Source of the DNA: Desulfosediminicola ganghwensis
GTDB taxonomy: Bacteria; Desulfobacterota; Desulfobulbia; Desulfobulbales; Desulfocapsaceae
Reading direction: 5' to 3'
NCBI RefSeq assembly: GCF_005116675.2
Contig: NZ_CP050699.1
Location: 5,527,001-5,591,000, forward strand
DNA: 64,000 nucleotides
Part shown: positions 46,159 to 56,506 of the stretch, in pieces
Numbering within the stretch: the first letter of the stretch is position 1
Layout of the letters: every line of letters starts with the position of its first letter
Notes under the pieces: generated by a model
Seen by the model: the letters and a program-made list of their open reading frames with translations, nothing else
What the model was told of the DNA's origin: nothing
Databases searched by the model: none
Made by a program: the position numbers and the translations under genes

Positions 46159-47397
46159 TTAGACCGTTCTTCGTACCATATCACCGGGGCCCATTTCAAC
46201 CACCCCTTCCAGTTCCAGATAAAGAAAGAGTTCGCTCAACCGGGCAGGGCTCAGATGAAGCTTCTCTGAAACCTCTTCCCTGGAAACAGGGTACGGCTCC
46301 AATTGCTTCAATAGTTCAATTGCATCCGGTTCAAGCCCCGGAGCCAATTGTTCTATATTATTATCAGGTTGATTGTCAAAAGTTCCTACGCCGCAAGTGT
46401 TATAATAGGCAGAAGTGCCTGCCACGATATCGGCAGCTGACATTACCAACTGCGCGCCCTGTTGCAGCAGCCAGTGTGCGCCTTCACTTTTATACGAATC
46501 AACCTGGCCGGGCACAGCAAAAATCTCACGGCCAAAATCCAGGCCAAGCTGGGCAGTAATCAGAGAACCTGACTTTCTGGCAGCCTCAACCACCACAACC
46601 CCTTTGCTCAGGCCCGCAATAATTCTGTTTCTTGCCGGAAATCTAAATCCCTCAGGTCTCGTCCCGGGAGGATACTCACTGATAAGCAGTCCTTTTGTTT
46701 TGACCTCATGATACAGAGAACTATTCTGCCTCGGATAAACGACATCAATACCACACCCGAGAACTCCAATAGTGCCGCCCCGGCCCTGCAGGGCACCGAT
46801 GTGTGACTCCGAATCGATGCCAAGCGCCATACCGGAGACCACGGTCAGGCCTTCGCGCGACAGCCCCTCGGCCAATGACCGTGCCACCCTGCGACCATAA
46901 CTGGTCGCTGATCGTGATCCAACCATGGCTACGCTGGAAGATGTCAGTAAACCGATATCCCCAAGACAGTAAAGCACAGCAGGCGGGTCGGGTATCTCGC
47001 GAAGTAATTCTGGGAATGCCGCATCGTCAATGCTCAGCAATTGCCCTCCCATGGATATTGTCCGATTTGCCAGCAAACGGGCTGTTTTACTGCACTCATC
47101 AATGCAATTCCAGGCCGCAAGCTGTTTTGAGCCAAGCCCTGACACATCACTCCATTGCCGTCTGGTAGCAGCAAGCGCTGCCCCGGGGGAACCAAAATGA
47201 TCGACCAGTTTCCTGATAGTTCCCGGACCGCAGCCAGGCAACAATGTCAGGGTCACCCAATCGGCAACAGCCGGATCGTATGCAGACTGCTCCGCAGCCT
47301 GAGAAGTTGGAGGTGGAGGATTACACGACGTGTTTTGGCTTTCAACCAAGTCCATCTTACTTTGAACTCCAGGATCAACTACCGCTTCAGACGACAT
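46159..47397 (-). CDS. dprA: DNA-processing protein DprA
   Basis: Protein of 412 residues that loads RecA on incoming single-stranded DNA and is conserved far beyond known competent species. Rossmann-like core: VGSRSATSYGRRVARSLAEG, VVSGMALGIDSESHIGALQG, GVLGCGIDVVYPRQNSSLYH, FPARNRIIAGLSKGVVVVEA and GREIFAVPGQ. C-terminal winged helix (SREEVSEKLHLSPARLSELF). The ATG at 47395-47397 has GAGGGG before it; an upstream GTG at 47427 opens the same frame. Confidence 0.94.
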   Translation of the reverse strand: MSSEAVVDPGVQSKMDLVESQNTSCNPPPPTSQAAEQSAYDPAVADWVTLTLLPGCGPGTIRKLVDHFGSPGAALAATRRQWSDVSGLGSKQLAAWNCIDECSKTARLLANRTISMGGQLLSIDDAAFPELLREIPDPPAVLYCLGDIGLLTSSSVAMVGSRSATSYGRRVARSLAEGLSREGLTVVSGMALGIDSESHIGALQGRGGTIGVLGCGIDVVYPRQNSSLYHEVKTKGLLISEYPPGTRPEGFRFPARNRIIAGLSKGVVVVEAARKSGSLITAQLGLDFGREIFAVPGQVDSYKSEGAHWLLQQGAQLVMSAADIVAGTSAYYNTCGVGTFDNQPDNNIEQLAPGLEPDAIELLKQLEPYPVSREEVSEKLHLSPARLSELFLYLELEGVVEMGPGDMVRRTV

Positions 47398-47541
47398 AGT
47401 TCCCCTCTTCCCCAAAGACAATGGCACCTATCCGTTTCCGAATTGGTGCCATTTATAATGAACCCGCTATCGGATTTCTCCGGCCAATCAGCAGATACAC
47501 ACTCCCAGAAAAAAACCTGATGGGCTGTACGGGTCTGCCAA

Positions 47542-49194
47542 TTACCTTTCTGTCATGAATACCCGCAGTTCTTCAATACGGGAAGGATGCTTCAATTTTG
47601 ATATTGCCTGCGCCTCGATTTGACGAATACGCTCCCTGGTCACGGCAAAGCAACGCCCTACCTCCTCAAGAGTATGGTCATATTCGACATTGATGCCATA
47701 ACGCATGCGCAAAACTTTAGCCTCACGAGGTGAAAGCGATGACATTACCTGGTTAAGGCACTCTCTCAGGCTGTTGATCATGGTCTGCTCGTGGGGGCCG
47801 ACCCGTTCACCATCTTCAATAAAATCGCCTAAAAAGGTTTCTCCATCATCACCCACCGGCGTATCAAGAGAAATTGCATCCTTGGCTATCTTTAGAGCTG
47901 ATTTCACCTTATTTACATCAGAGCCAAGAAGTTCGGCCATCTCTTCCGGGGTCGGCTCTCGGTGTTCTTCCAATAGAAAATCCTTGGAAACCCTGAGCAA
48001 CCTGTTGATGGTCTCGATCATGTGAACAGGCAAACGGATTGTTCGCCCCTGATCGGCTATGCCACGGGTAATGGATTGACGAATCCACCAGGTGGCATAC
48101 GTGCTGAACTTGTAGCCGCGGTGGTAGTCAAATTTCTCGACAGCTTTCATCAGGCCAATGTTCCCTTCCTGAATGAGATCTGAAAACTGCAATCCACGAT
48201 TGACAAATTTCTTGGAAACAGAGATGACAAGCCTGAGGTTGGCCCGAACCAAGGCCTCTTTGGCATGTTTCGTCATCTCCTTGCCAACTTCAATTTCTTT
48301 TAACAGTTTCTGAATCTTTCTACCATCCAGGCCTGCATCGATAATAAACTGCCTGTTGACAAAACGTTCTATTTTTTCTGGCGGTGGCTCCGAGCCATCT
48401 TCCGTCACCAGTTTTTTGGACCGTACCAGGTCAACGAAGACGCGCCGAAACTTTCTGGAAAGTTCCTCTAAACCTTTGGCGGCCGCATTAACACAATCTG
48501 CACAAACAACCTTATCCTTAAAAAGTGCTGCTATCTCTTCGCCAATTACCCCGACTTTGTCGTACAGTTCGGCAACCTTTTCAGGCTTGAGATCAAAATC
48601 CTGTAACTGTTTCAGGAGAGCACTACGTTTTTTATCCAGTTGCAAAGCCTTCTCGACGTTCTTCAGGAAAAGCTTGCTCTCTGACTCTATGAGCTCAGGA
48701 TTATTATCCGGGACCCCCATGATAGTCTGACAGATCTTGCCTTTGTTTTTCTGGAGATCTGCGGCCAGAGCCTGAAGGGATGGAATGGCGAGAACCGTCT
48801 GGAAAGCGCACGCCTGTACCCTCTGCTTGCCCTCTTCCATCATCTTCGCAAGCTTCAGCTCCTCATCATGACTGAGGAGCGTGAGCGTTCCCATCTCACG
48901 GAGATAGATATTCATCGGGTCTATGGAATGACTTCCATTTTTACCAGCTTTGGGTGAGCGCGCAGCCCTGCGCTTCGCTCCTTTACGACGACCAGCCACT
49001 ACTCCGACCTGATTTTCTTTATCAGAACCGGCTGCTATGTCATCCGGTACGTCATCTTGGAAACCGTTCCCTCTTCTATCTTCGTCTGAACCAAAGATCC
49101 CTGTTAAATCATACATCGCAGGATCATCTTCATTTTCATATGAATCCTCATCCTGTTCGTACTCATTATCATTTGCGCGTTCATCGTGATTCAT
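47542..49194 (-). CDS. rpoD: RNA polymerase primary sigma factor (sigma-70)
   Basis: Directs RNA polymerase to housekeeping promoters; 550 residues. The first 90 residues are very acidic ([10 protein letters not shown]) and resemble no full region 1.1, so autoinhibition may differ from E. coli. Region 1.2: [20 protein letters not shown]. Region 2: [57 protein letters not shown]. Region 4: [20 protein letters not shown]. Together with dnaG just upstream it repeats the dnaG-rpoD order of many bacteria. Confidence 0.97.
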   Translation of the reverse strand: MNHDERANDNEYEQDEDSYENEDDPAMYDLTGIFGSDEDRRGNGFQDDVPDDIAAGSDKENQVGVVAGRRKGAKRRAARSPKAGKNGSHSIDPMNIYLREMGTLTLLSHDEELKLAKMMEEGKQRVQACAFQTVLAIPSLQALAADLQKNKGKICQTIMGVPDNNPELIESESKLFLKNVEKALQLDKKRSALLKQLQDFDLKPEKVAELYDKVGVIGEEIAALFKDKVVCADCVNAAAKGLEELSRKFRRVFVDLVRSKKLVTEDGSEPPPEKIERFVNRQFIIDAGLDGRKIQKLLKEIEVGKEMTKHAKEALVRANLRLVISVSKKFVNRGLQFSDLIQEGNIGLMKAVEKFDYHRGYKFSTYATWWIRQSITRGIADQGRTIRLPVHMIETINRLLRVSKDFLLEEHREPTPEEMAELLGSDVNKVKSALKIAKDAISLDTPVGDDGETFLGDFIEDGERVGPHEQTMINSLRECLNQVMSSLSPREAKVLRMRYGINVEYDHTLEEVGRCFAVTRERIRQIEAQAISKLKHPSRIEELRVFMTER

Positions 49195-49441
49195 GAAATT
49201 CTCCCTGATAGCACAGAAGCCTACCGATAGTGCTTCTATGGAAAATCTCTTCTTTTTCCCTTAATGGAAATTTCCACTTTCTCCTCTAGTGCTCAACGAA
49301 ACCATCGCTATTCCTTTAAGCACAAACATGCATCCTAACAATGCACACCATTGAAGCAAAATGTCAAGAATATTTCCTTCAATTCTCCATCGCAAAAAAA
49401 ACAGCAGAAACACAGTTAGTAAAATAAATATCCGAGCTGGC

Positions 49442-51265
49442 TTATAATTCCGGCCCCTTGAGTTCTCTGTCTATATTCTGTTTTTTTTGCAGTAACTCCT
49501 GAAGTAAGGAAAAATCCCCACCAGTCTTCATCCCGGAGATTTGATCAAGCAATTGCCTGGAAGCACGTTGCAACCTGTAGACACGCATCCATTCGAGCAA
49601 TTCCTCTGCTTCAGCACCAATCAGCGAATCAGCCTCATGTTCATCCCCTGCGTCAGGAGCCTCAAGCAGCAGGTCCGACACAAGTTCCCGCTCGGCTCCC
49701 CCCGGCAGCTTTGACAGCAGTTCCTCCGGTTCAATCTCGCCGTGCTCGGCAATCAGCGATCGCAACTGCAGAAACAGCACCTCCCCAACACTTCCGGCTA
49801 TACACTCCCGCAATCCGCCATCTTCAAGGCGACCGAGGTACGAGGGATTGAGAACCATGAATTCCACCAGTCGCCTCTGTGATTTCGACAACGGCTCAAT
49901 CTGCTCTACTGCCCGCATTACCGGTGGCTCCGGTGGTGGCGGCGGAGCTTCCTCCACTGGAGGTGGTACCGAACGGTCCAGCATGGAATCAAGCTGTTCG
50001 GCTGAGATACCAAGCTGCTCGGCAAAATGAGTAATAACAACAGTCCGCTGCAATGGTGAAGCCGCAGCTTTTACCAAAGGCCGCAATTCTTCAACAATCT
50101 TACTTTTACCATCCAGGGTAAGGCCATATTCCTTTACCAGCTGACCGAAAACAAATTCAGGCAGAGTCTCCGCCCCGGCGACCAACTCCTCAACGGCCAC
50201 GAGCCCTCTTTCGCGCACAAAGGTATCCGGGTCATGTCCTTCAGGCAAAAGTGCCACCCTGCCGGAAACCTGTTCTGCCAGAAAATGGGGAACAGAACGC
50301 ACCGCAGCCTTCACCCCTGCTTCATCACCGTCGAATAACAGTACTATTTCGTCACAGAACCGCTTCAGTAAGCGAAGCTGCTCGCGGGTAAGTGCTGTCC
50401 CCAGCGGTGCAACAACGTTTTCACACCCATTGCAGACAAGGGAAATAAGATCGAAATTTCCCTCGACAATTATTGCCTGGTTCTTCTTGCGAATAGCATC
50501 TTTTTGTTGATAGAGCCCAAGCAGAAGCTTGCTCTTGTTATAAATTCGGCTCTCCGGGGAATTCAGGTATTTCGGTTGACCTTCGCCGATGATACGACCG
50601 CCGAAACCACACACCTGACCACTGATCTCATAGATTGGAAACAGTACACGATCACGGAATCTGTCGTAAACCCCGCCTCTGTCGTTTTTCACGGAAAGGC
50701 CGGCTTCAAGGGATGCCTTCTTTTCACTTTCGGTCAGCTTGTCGGTGAAATAGTCCCAGCCTTCCCCCTCCACCGATGGCGCATATCCTATGCCGAAGCG
50801 GGTAAGAATGTCTTTGGGGATACCTCTTTCAGTCAGGTATGCTCTGGCGCCGGCAGCCTTGTCAGTACCGAGATAGCGGCTGTAGAGCGCTGCTGCCTTT
50901 TCACTGACCGCATACATCTCCTTTTTAAACTGGTCCTGCTTTGCCTGCTCGGCTGAGCGTGGCCGCTCAGGGAGAGCTATCGAGTATTTGGCTGCAAGCT
51001 CCTTTAAAGCTGATGGAAAATCGAGGTTGTGATACTTCATCATGAATGAGAAAACATCACCAGACTCCCCACAACCAAAACAGTGAAAAAACTGTTGCCC
51101 GGAATGGACCGAAAACGAAGGTGTTTTCTCGCCATGAAACGGGCAGAGCCCAAGGTATCGTGCACCACTTTTTTTCAGATCGACAACCTCGCCTATGATC
51201 TGTACAATATCAGCGCGTTCTTTGACCCGGGCTACTATATCTTCTCGTGATTCGTTTATTGCCAT
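49442..51265 (-). CDS. dnaG: DNA primase
   Basis: Makes RNA primers at the replication fork; 607 residues. N-terminal zinc ribbon with Cys41, His44, Cys62 and Cys65 (LCPFHGEKTPSF, HCFGCG). RNA-polymerase/TOPRIM domain: IIVEGNFDLISLVCNGCENV, APLGTALTREQL and VLLFDGDEAG. The C-terminal helicase-binding part begins after a Pro/Glu-rich linker (PPVEEAPPPPPEPPV, about residue 440). Divergent from an unknown gene. Confidence 0.97.
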   Translation of the reverse strand: MAINESREDIVARVKERADIVQIIGEVVDLKKSGARYLGLCPFHGEKTPSFSVHSGQQFFHCFGCGESGDVFSFMMKYHNLDFPSALKELAAKYSIALPERPRSAEQAKQDQFKKEMYAVSEKAAALYSRYLGTDKAAGARAYLTERGIPKDILTRFGIGYAPSVEGEGWDYFTDKLTESEKKASLEAGLSVKNDRGGVYDRFRDRVLFPIYEISGQVCGFGGRIIGEGQPKYLNSPESRIYNKSKLLLGLYQQKDAIRKKNQAIIVEGNFDLISLVCNGCENVVAPLGTALTREQLRLLKRFCDEIVLLFDGDEAGVKAAVRSVPHFLAEQVSGRVALLPEGHDPDTFVRERGLVAVEELVAGAETLPEFVFGQLVKEYGLTLDGKSKIVEELRPLVKAAASPLQRTVVITHFAEQLGISAEQLDSMLDRSVPPPVEEAPPPPPEPPVMRAVEQIEPLSKSQRRLVEFMVLNPSYLGRLEDGGLRECIAGSVGEVLFLQLRSLIAEHGEIEPEELLSKLPGGAERELVSDLLLEAPDAGDEHEADSLIGAEAEELLEWMRVYRLQRASRQLLDQISGMKTGGDFSLLQELLQKKQNIDRELKGPEL

Positions 51266-51556
51266 TTTTTATTTTCACTTGGGGAATTACGTCTCGCATC
51301 GTGCCATACTGCAAACGTTGCAATAGAGTACCAGGATTCTTTTTTCCTGTGGGGAGCATATCAGCGCTATGAGGCTGAGTAAGCAACGAAGTCAGGAAAT
51401 CGGAGTAAATATGCTCTGGTCAACAGGTTAAGCGCGACTGGGCACTAACTGCTCAACTGCCAGCCCATAAACATATCACGGGAGGTGTGTTTACGCATGC
51501 CCTTTCATGACTGCAACTTCTCAGGCAGCAATACATAATCTGGTTAATGCACCGAT

Positions 51557-52291
51557 ATGGAAGATATTACACAGGTCCTGGCTTTCCAGGTAAAAAAGGA
51601 TATGGCGGAGCGCTATTTCGGCTTTCGCAAGCGAATCGAAACCGACACCATCAATTACAAGCAGATGGTCACACAGTCAGCCGTGCAACTTGAAAACAAC
51701 CTGGGTACCTCCCTGGTTCGCATCTATATCCTTCTTCAGCGTCGTGAGCTGATTACTGAATTTATCCATTTGATCGGGCTCAAAACGCCCCCATATTACG
51801 AGCCGTATACCGTCGAGTCCCCTACCATAAAAAAACGCGTATTCCAGGGCCTGAACTACAGAGGGTTAACCCAAAAAAGAGCGTACAAAAACATGCTCTA
51901 CGACAGCTATTGTCAGCTCTACGAATATGCCTCTGATTATCTTGAAACCTTTCGGAATCTCCAGGAGGAGCATGAGACAATTCAAGAGGAAATAGCGCAC
52001 TTTTACAGAAACAACGACATCGACACCATTCTGCAATTCCTCCGTCGGCTCGATCTCTATTCCGACGAACATTCCTCCAGCCAGCAATATCAACAAACCC
52101 CATCAAACTATCAGAAGTTATCCGACCAGATCAAGCTTCGCCCCCCCTTGCCTCCAGGTGAATTACTCCCCACTTTCCCGCCGCTTCCGCCACCGAAGTC
52201 TATTCGAAAAAAGCTCGATAAGCTCATTGACAAAGCCATTCCCTACGAAAAGCCGTTCAATCTGCGAATGCTTACCCGGGAAGTCGGATAG
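51557..52291 (+). CDS. Uncharacterised helical protein with proline-rich C-terminus
   Basis: Protein of 244 residues; I do not recognise the family. Residues 1-160 are predicted mostly helical with coiled-coil character (VKKDMAERYFGFRKRIETDT, LEYASDYLETF-like helices, NLQEEHETIQEEIAHFY). The end is proline-rich (LRPPLPPGELLPTFPPLPPP) and basic. No signal peptide or TM segment. The start is uncertain: ATG 51557 lacks a ribosome-binding site, while ATG 51602 follows AAGGAT. A 13-codon open frame with a GGAGG ahead of it lies just upstream (51497-51538). Divergent from dnaG. Confidence 0.65.
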   Translation: MEDITQVLAFQVKKDMAERYFGFRKRIETDTINYKQMVTQSAVQLENNLGTSLVRIYILLQRRELITEFIHLIGLKTPPYYEPYTVESPTIKKRVFQGLNYRGLTQKRAYKNMLYDSYCQLYEYASDYLETFRNLQEEHETIQEEIAHFYRNNDIDTILQFLRRLDLYSDEHSSSQQYQQTPSNYQKLSDQIKLRPPLPPGELLPTFPPLPPPKSIRKKLDKLIDKAIPYEKPFNLRMLTREVG

Positions 52292-52605
52292 CCACTCAAT
52301 TTCACAATTGATCCCGGCAGCTGTACCTTTTCCTTTGCGCGAGACCATGCAACCCGGCAAAAAGGACGACAGCCTTTTCAGTGGCCCCTGCTGTCGCTAT
52401 AATTAATAAGAATCAGCCCTTTACACTGGACCTCTTTTGGGTACTTGCAACAATACTCAGCAATTTCAGTAACAAAACATTGTATGTTGCCAAGCAGAAA
52501 ACCCTGGCGGAACAATCAAATTTCGTGTGAAGGTAACTGTGGTACTTTAATAACATTCTTTTCCAATTCATTTGCTCGCAACATCTTTTACTTCTCCTTC
52601 TCATT
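52292..52605. other. Intergenic region upstream of the ABC1 kinase gene
   Basis: About 310 bases, no gene. It contains a CGACAGC/GCTGTCG inverted repeat (52367-52373 with 52390-52396, 16-base loop), followed by CTATAATTAATAA, a possible weak terminator for the unknown gene. Confidence 0.4.
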
Positions 52606-54297
52606 ATGAAGATAGGCAATATAAAACGCACCATCCGCAATACCAAGCGCCTCGCCGAAATCATACGCGTTCTGTCCCGTTTCGGTTTTCAACAGGTAGT
52701 TCTCGATACCGGAATATACCGGTTACTCGACCTGGTCAAAGAAGACGTTGACACCAGCCTCAGCCCCTCTGCTGCCGACCAGCCCCGTGCCGTCCGTTTT
52801 CGTTTGGTTCTTGAGGAGCTGGGACCAACCTTTATCAAGATTGGACAGATCCTTTCCACCAGGCCTGACCTCATCCCCCCTGAATGGGCAGATGAGTTGA
52901 AAAAACTGCAGGATCGCTGCACCAACGTCCCATACTCAGACATCCATAATGTACTTATAGAAGAGTTCCCCCAAGGGCTCGAAACTTTTTTTGAAAAAAT
53001 CGATGAAGTACCTATGGCGGCGGCCTCCCTGGCCCAGGTACACAAAGCGGTAACAAACGAGGGTGACGAAGTTGTGCTCAAAGTGCTGCGCCCGGGCAGC
53101 CGCAAAATGGTTGAGGAGGATACCTCTCTGCTGGAAGGCCTGGCACAACTGGCAGAGCAATATTTCTACGATCTTGGATACAGCCCTACAGCAGTTGCCA
53201 AGGAATTTTCCCGCGAGTTGCTCAAGGAAATTAATCTGGTCCATGAGGGGCAGTCCACCGACCGGTTGAGAAGATATTTTGCAGACGACCCCACCGTGTC
53301 ATTTCCCAGGGTCTATTGGCAGACCACTACCCGCAACGTATTGACCCTTGAAGAAATAAAGGGGAGAATTGTCTCCTCACTGACTCCAGGCGACCTTTCT
53401 GCCCAGGAGCGGCGGACTCTCGTTTCCAGAGGTACGGATGCCGTTTTCGCCCAATGCCTGCAGTTCGGTTTTTTCCATGCCGACCCGCACCCTGGCAATA
53501 TCATCCTCAAACATGACAACACCATCTGTTTTATCGATTGCGGCATGACCGGCCAGCTCGACAAACATACCACCGACCAGCTCATAGATCTTGTCGCGGG
53601 GGTAATAAAAGCTGATATCGATAAACTCTGCAGGGTAGTCATCGAACTTACCGAGGCGGACCCTGCAATTACAGACCGCAGGGACTTTCGCACCGACCTG
53701 CAACATCTTATTTCCCATTTCCAGAGTAATGAACTGAAAAATCTCGATATCGCTTCCCTGCTCTCCGAGTTTTTCAAAATGCTCCAGCGCTACAAGATCA
53801 AGTGCCCCGGAGATCTCATTCTGCTCACCAAAGCCCTGACGACCATTGAGGGCGTTGCCGAGCAGTTCGATCCTGAATTCGATGTCATCTCCCACGTGGA
53901 GCCACGTATTCAGGAGATCGTCATCAGCCGTTACGGCTTAAATGCCCTTTACGGCCGGCTGCAAAGAACCATGAGCGGCTACCTCGAACTCTTCGAGAGC
54001 CTGCCCTCCGATCTACAGAGGTTTCTCGGCTATTTTCGCCATAGCCGCTTCACCCTCAACCTCGAACTGAAGCGACTTGAACATCTTGCCGATAAAATCG
54101 ATCTCTCCAGCCGCATCATGGGCATGGCCATGATTATTGCCGCGCTGATCGTTGGTTCTTCGATTCTGATTCTCGCCGACAGCCTTGCCAGTAAACATGG
54201 TATTTTCGGTACCTTGGGTGTAATCGGCCTGATCCTGGCCGGAGTGAATACAGCGGGCTTTATTGCCTCCTTTCTGTTACCCAGAAAAAAGAAATAG
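52606..54297 (+). CDS. ABC1/UbiB-family atypical kinase, membrane-anchored
   Basis: Protein of 563 residues of the UbiB/ADCK/AarF family, atypical kinases or ATPases needed for quinone synthesis in many organisms. Seen: LGPTFIKIGQILSTRPDLIP with the family's KxGQ motif, VPMAAASLAQVHKA with the A-rich loop, FHADPHPGNIIL and FIDCGMTGQLDK (catalytic and metal residues). The last 60 residues hold two membrane helices (IMGMAMIIAALIVGSSILIL and GVIGLILAGVNTAGFIASFL). Could assist menaquinone synthesis here, since the UbiD gene at 13.6 kb is also present; that link is inference. Confidence 0.92.
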   Translation: MKIGNIKRTIRNTKRLAEIIRVLSRFGFQQVVLDTGIYRLLDLVKEDVDTSLSPSAADQPRAVRFRLVLEELGPTFIKIGQILSTRPDLIPPEWADELKKLQDRCTNVPYSDIHNVLIEEFPQGLETFFEKIDEVPMAAASLAQVHKAVTNEGDEVVLKVLRPGSRKMVEEDTSLLEGLAQLAEQYFYDLGYSPTAVAKEFSRELLKEINLVHEGQSTDRLRRYFADDPTVSFPRVYWQTTTRNVLTLEEIKGRIVSSLTPGDLSAQERRTLVSRGTDAVFAQCLQFGFFHADPHPGNIILKHDNTICFIDCGMTGQLDKHTTDQLIDLVAGVIKADIDKLCRVVIELTEADPAITDRRDFRTDLQHLISHFQSNELKNLDIASLLSEFFKMLQRYKIKCPGDLILLTKALTTIEGVAEQFDPEFDVISHVEPRIQEIVISRYGLNALYGRLQRTMSGYLELFESLPSDLQRFLGYFRHSRFTLNLELKRLEHLADKIDLSSRIMGMAMIIAALIVGSSILILADSLASKHGIFGTLGVIGLILAGVNTAGFIASFLLPRKKK

Positions 54298-54393
54298 CCC
54301 GCCAATATTTTTTTGTAAATCCCAGTCCTATCGATACGGCCACCATACCATCAAATCAAACCACAGCAGCCATTCATCGGCAGGGGCTGGTTG

Positions 54394-56106
54394 CTAAACT
54401 GCCACAAAATCCGGCTCAATGACCCTAATCATGGCATATCCACCCTGAATGATCCGGGTATTTGAGATACCCTGCGAATCGAGGTAGACCTGTGCCTCAT
54501 AAGCTCTTGGGCCCGTATCGCAGAGAATGGAGATGTCTTGGTCGACAGGAATTTCCCTGGCTCTTTTGCGCAGCTCCGACTGAGGGATATGTAACCAGCG
54601 ACTGCCATATTTTTCTTTTCCCGCACTCGACTCACGATCACCCCGGATATCAAGAACCGTAGTCCCGTTGTCGGCAAATCTATCCAGGAACTCAGGTACA
54701 TCAATAGGCCTGTTCATGCCGCAAAGGATATTATCCAAAGCATTACCTGCGTTATTGACAACATCCATGGCCGAGGCAAATGGCGGTGCATAGCCGGTTT
54801 CAAGGCAGCAGACATCGTCAACGGTGATACCGTGCTCCAGCAACACCGCGAGAGCATCAACTCTTGCCTTCACTCCGTCTCCGTTCTTTCCAGCTGCCTG
54901 AACACCGAGTATTTTTCTAGAGTTACTATCTGCTATAAGCGTCATGTAAACGAGCTCGGAATTGGGGTAGAAATGGGCATGATCGGCCTGTGAGACCGTG
55001 GCACAGACAGGATCATAACCGGCATCGCGCGCCTTGGCTGCTGTAAGCCCTGCTGTACACACGCCAAAATCAAAGATCTTTATGCAAAACGTCCCGACAG
55101 TACCGCGAAAATACCCCATCCCACCAGCTATATTGGTGGCGATAATTCGCCCCTGTCGATTGGCAAGTGACCCAAGAGGCATCGGCATCTTCTGACCGTT
55201 AACATGATTGGTCAACTCTGCACAGTCGCCACCCGCATAGATGTCAGGATCACTGGTTCGCATCCGCTTGTCGACGACTACTCCGCCGCTTTGACCAATT
55301 GAAAGTCCGGCGTTGGCTGCCAGCTTTGCATTTGGGCGTGCACCCGTGGCAAGAATCACCAGATCACAGGTATATTGTTCCCCACCGGCATAAACAATCT
55401 GCTGACCACTCGTGGCATCCGTCTCTATCTTGCTCACGGTTGTCCCTAACCGGACCCGAACCCCTTTGTCCTCAAGCTCCCTTTTGGCAATTCTGGCGAT
55501 ATTTTTGCCCAGGACCATTGGCAATACTTTTTCGGCAACTTCAATGAGAGTCGTTTCAACTCCCCAAAGATCAGTGAAGGCTTCTACCATCTCCACACCT
55601 ATAGCACCGGCACCGATGACCACAGCGCTGCCGATTTCGCCCTTTTTCATCTTGTTCTTCACCTGCTCTGCATGGTGCAGGTTGGTAACCGTCATGACTT
55701 TAGGAGAATCTATGCCAGGAATGGGAATACGAAAAGGTTCGGCGCCGGTTGCCAACACCAGGGTATCGTATTCCATCACCCCTTCTTCACCGTTTCTGAG
55801 ATCCCTGACTGTAACTGTTTTTTCTTTCCTGTTGATTGACAGAGCCTCCATCTCCGCACGGATATGCACTCCTTTGCAATCTGTAAAAAAATCCTGATCG
55901 CGTACCGCGTGGGCTGTGGTCGAATAGAGATCCTCAAGGTCATTGACATCTCCACCCACATAATATGGGATTCCACAACCTCCATACGAGAATAAATTAT
56001 CTCGTTCAATAACGGTTATCCTGGCCTCTGGATCAAGCCGGCGTAAACGACATGCAACCTTGGGCCCTAATGCGACTGCTCCGATAACGAGTATTCGTTT
56101 TGACAT
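54394..56106 (-). CDS. CoA-disulfide reductase-like flavoprotein fused to rhodanese
   Basis: Protein of 570 residues. Residues 1-450: pyridine nucleotide-disulfide oxidoreductase of the CoA-disulfide reductase/NADH oxidase group, with FAD motif RILVIGAVALGPKVACRLRR, redox Cys44 in SYGGCGIPYY, NAD motif VIGAGAIGVEMVEAF and YAGGDCAEL. Residues about 470-570: rhodanese domain with TVLDIRGDRES and active-site Cys529 in LCDTGPRAYEA. The fusion is known from enzymes that handle CoA persulfide, polysulfide or S0 (Npsr/CoADR-Rhd). Start ATG 56104-56106 has AAGGAGG before it. A sulfur-reducing role fits the dsr genes but is inference. Confidence 0.92.
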   Translation of the reverse strand: MSKRILVIGAVALGPKVACRLRRLDPEARITVIERDNLFSYGGCGIPYYVGGDVNDLEDLYSTTAHAVRDQDFFTDCKGVHIRAEMEALSINRKEKTVTVRDLRNGEEGVMEYDTLVLATGAEPFRIPIPGIDSPKVMTVTNLHHAEQVKNKMKKGEIGSAVVIGAGAIGVEMVEAFTDLWGVETTLIEVAEKVLPMVLGKNIARIAKRELEDKGVRVRLGTTVSKIETDATSGQQIVYAGGEQYTCDLVILATGARPNAKLAANAGLSIGQSGGVVVDKRMRTSDPDIYAGGDCAELTNHVNGQKMPMPLGSLANRQGRIIATNIAGGMGYFRGTVGTFCIKIFDFGVCTAGLTAAKARDAGYDPVCATVSQADHAHFYPNSELVYMTLIADSNSRKILGVQAAGKNGDGVKARVDALAVLLEHGITVDDVCCLETGYAPPFASAMDVVNNAGNALDNILCGMNRPIDVPEFLDRFADNGTTVLDIRGDRESSAGKEKYGSRWLHIPQSELRKRAREIPVDQDISILCDTGPRAYEAQVYLDSQGISNTRIIQGGYAMIRVIEPDFVAV

Positions 56107-56425
56107 GCAACCTCCTTTCAGGTCAACCTGCACAACTACCGCAAACTGGTCGGTCGAATCCTGTTATCCGGCCTTCCGGTCCATTCCAATTGAATCAGAA
56201 ACAGCCTCATCTTAAGTCTACATATGCACAAAACCAAGAACTTTTTCACTCCTTTTCTATTTACATGTAACTTTTCTCAAAAACCCAATAATATAACAAT
56301 ATTAATTATATACTGCATTGTGAGACATCCCGAGTACAGATACCACAATGTCAGGTTTTTCGAAGTGAAAGTGTATCTTATATTGCGGGAAGAAATTAGT
56401 GTATGTCTGAAGCGACGTAGAGATG

Positions 56426-56480
56426 GGGTTGCTGCGTACCTTGAGATAACGATTTATACAAGGGTCAGTTGCAGCAACCC
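56426..56480. repeat. Nested inverted repeat, possible structured RNA
   Basis: GGGTTGCTGC (56426-56435) pairs perfectly with GCAGCAACCC (56471-56480); inside it CCTTG and CAAGG pair again around an A/T-rich loop. It lies 26 bases past the tpiA-like stop on the minus strand, in a 400-base gap before the CoA-disulfide reductase gene. No T-run follows on either strand. Either an mRNA end structure, a protein site or an RNA leader element. The rest of the gap (56107-56425) shows no gene. Confidence 0.45.
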
Positions 56481-56506
56481 GGATCGGGCAAGGAGGAGGG
56501 CGGGAA

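Noticed and set aside
51497-51538. 13-codon leader peptide before the unknown gene
   Set aside because: A GGAGG is present but 11 bases from the ATG and the peptide has no attenuator-like residues; kept only as a remark.
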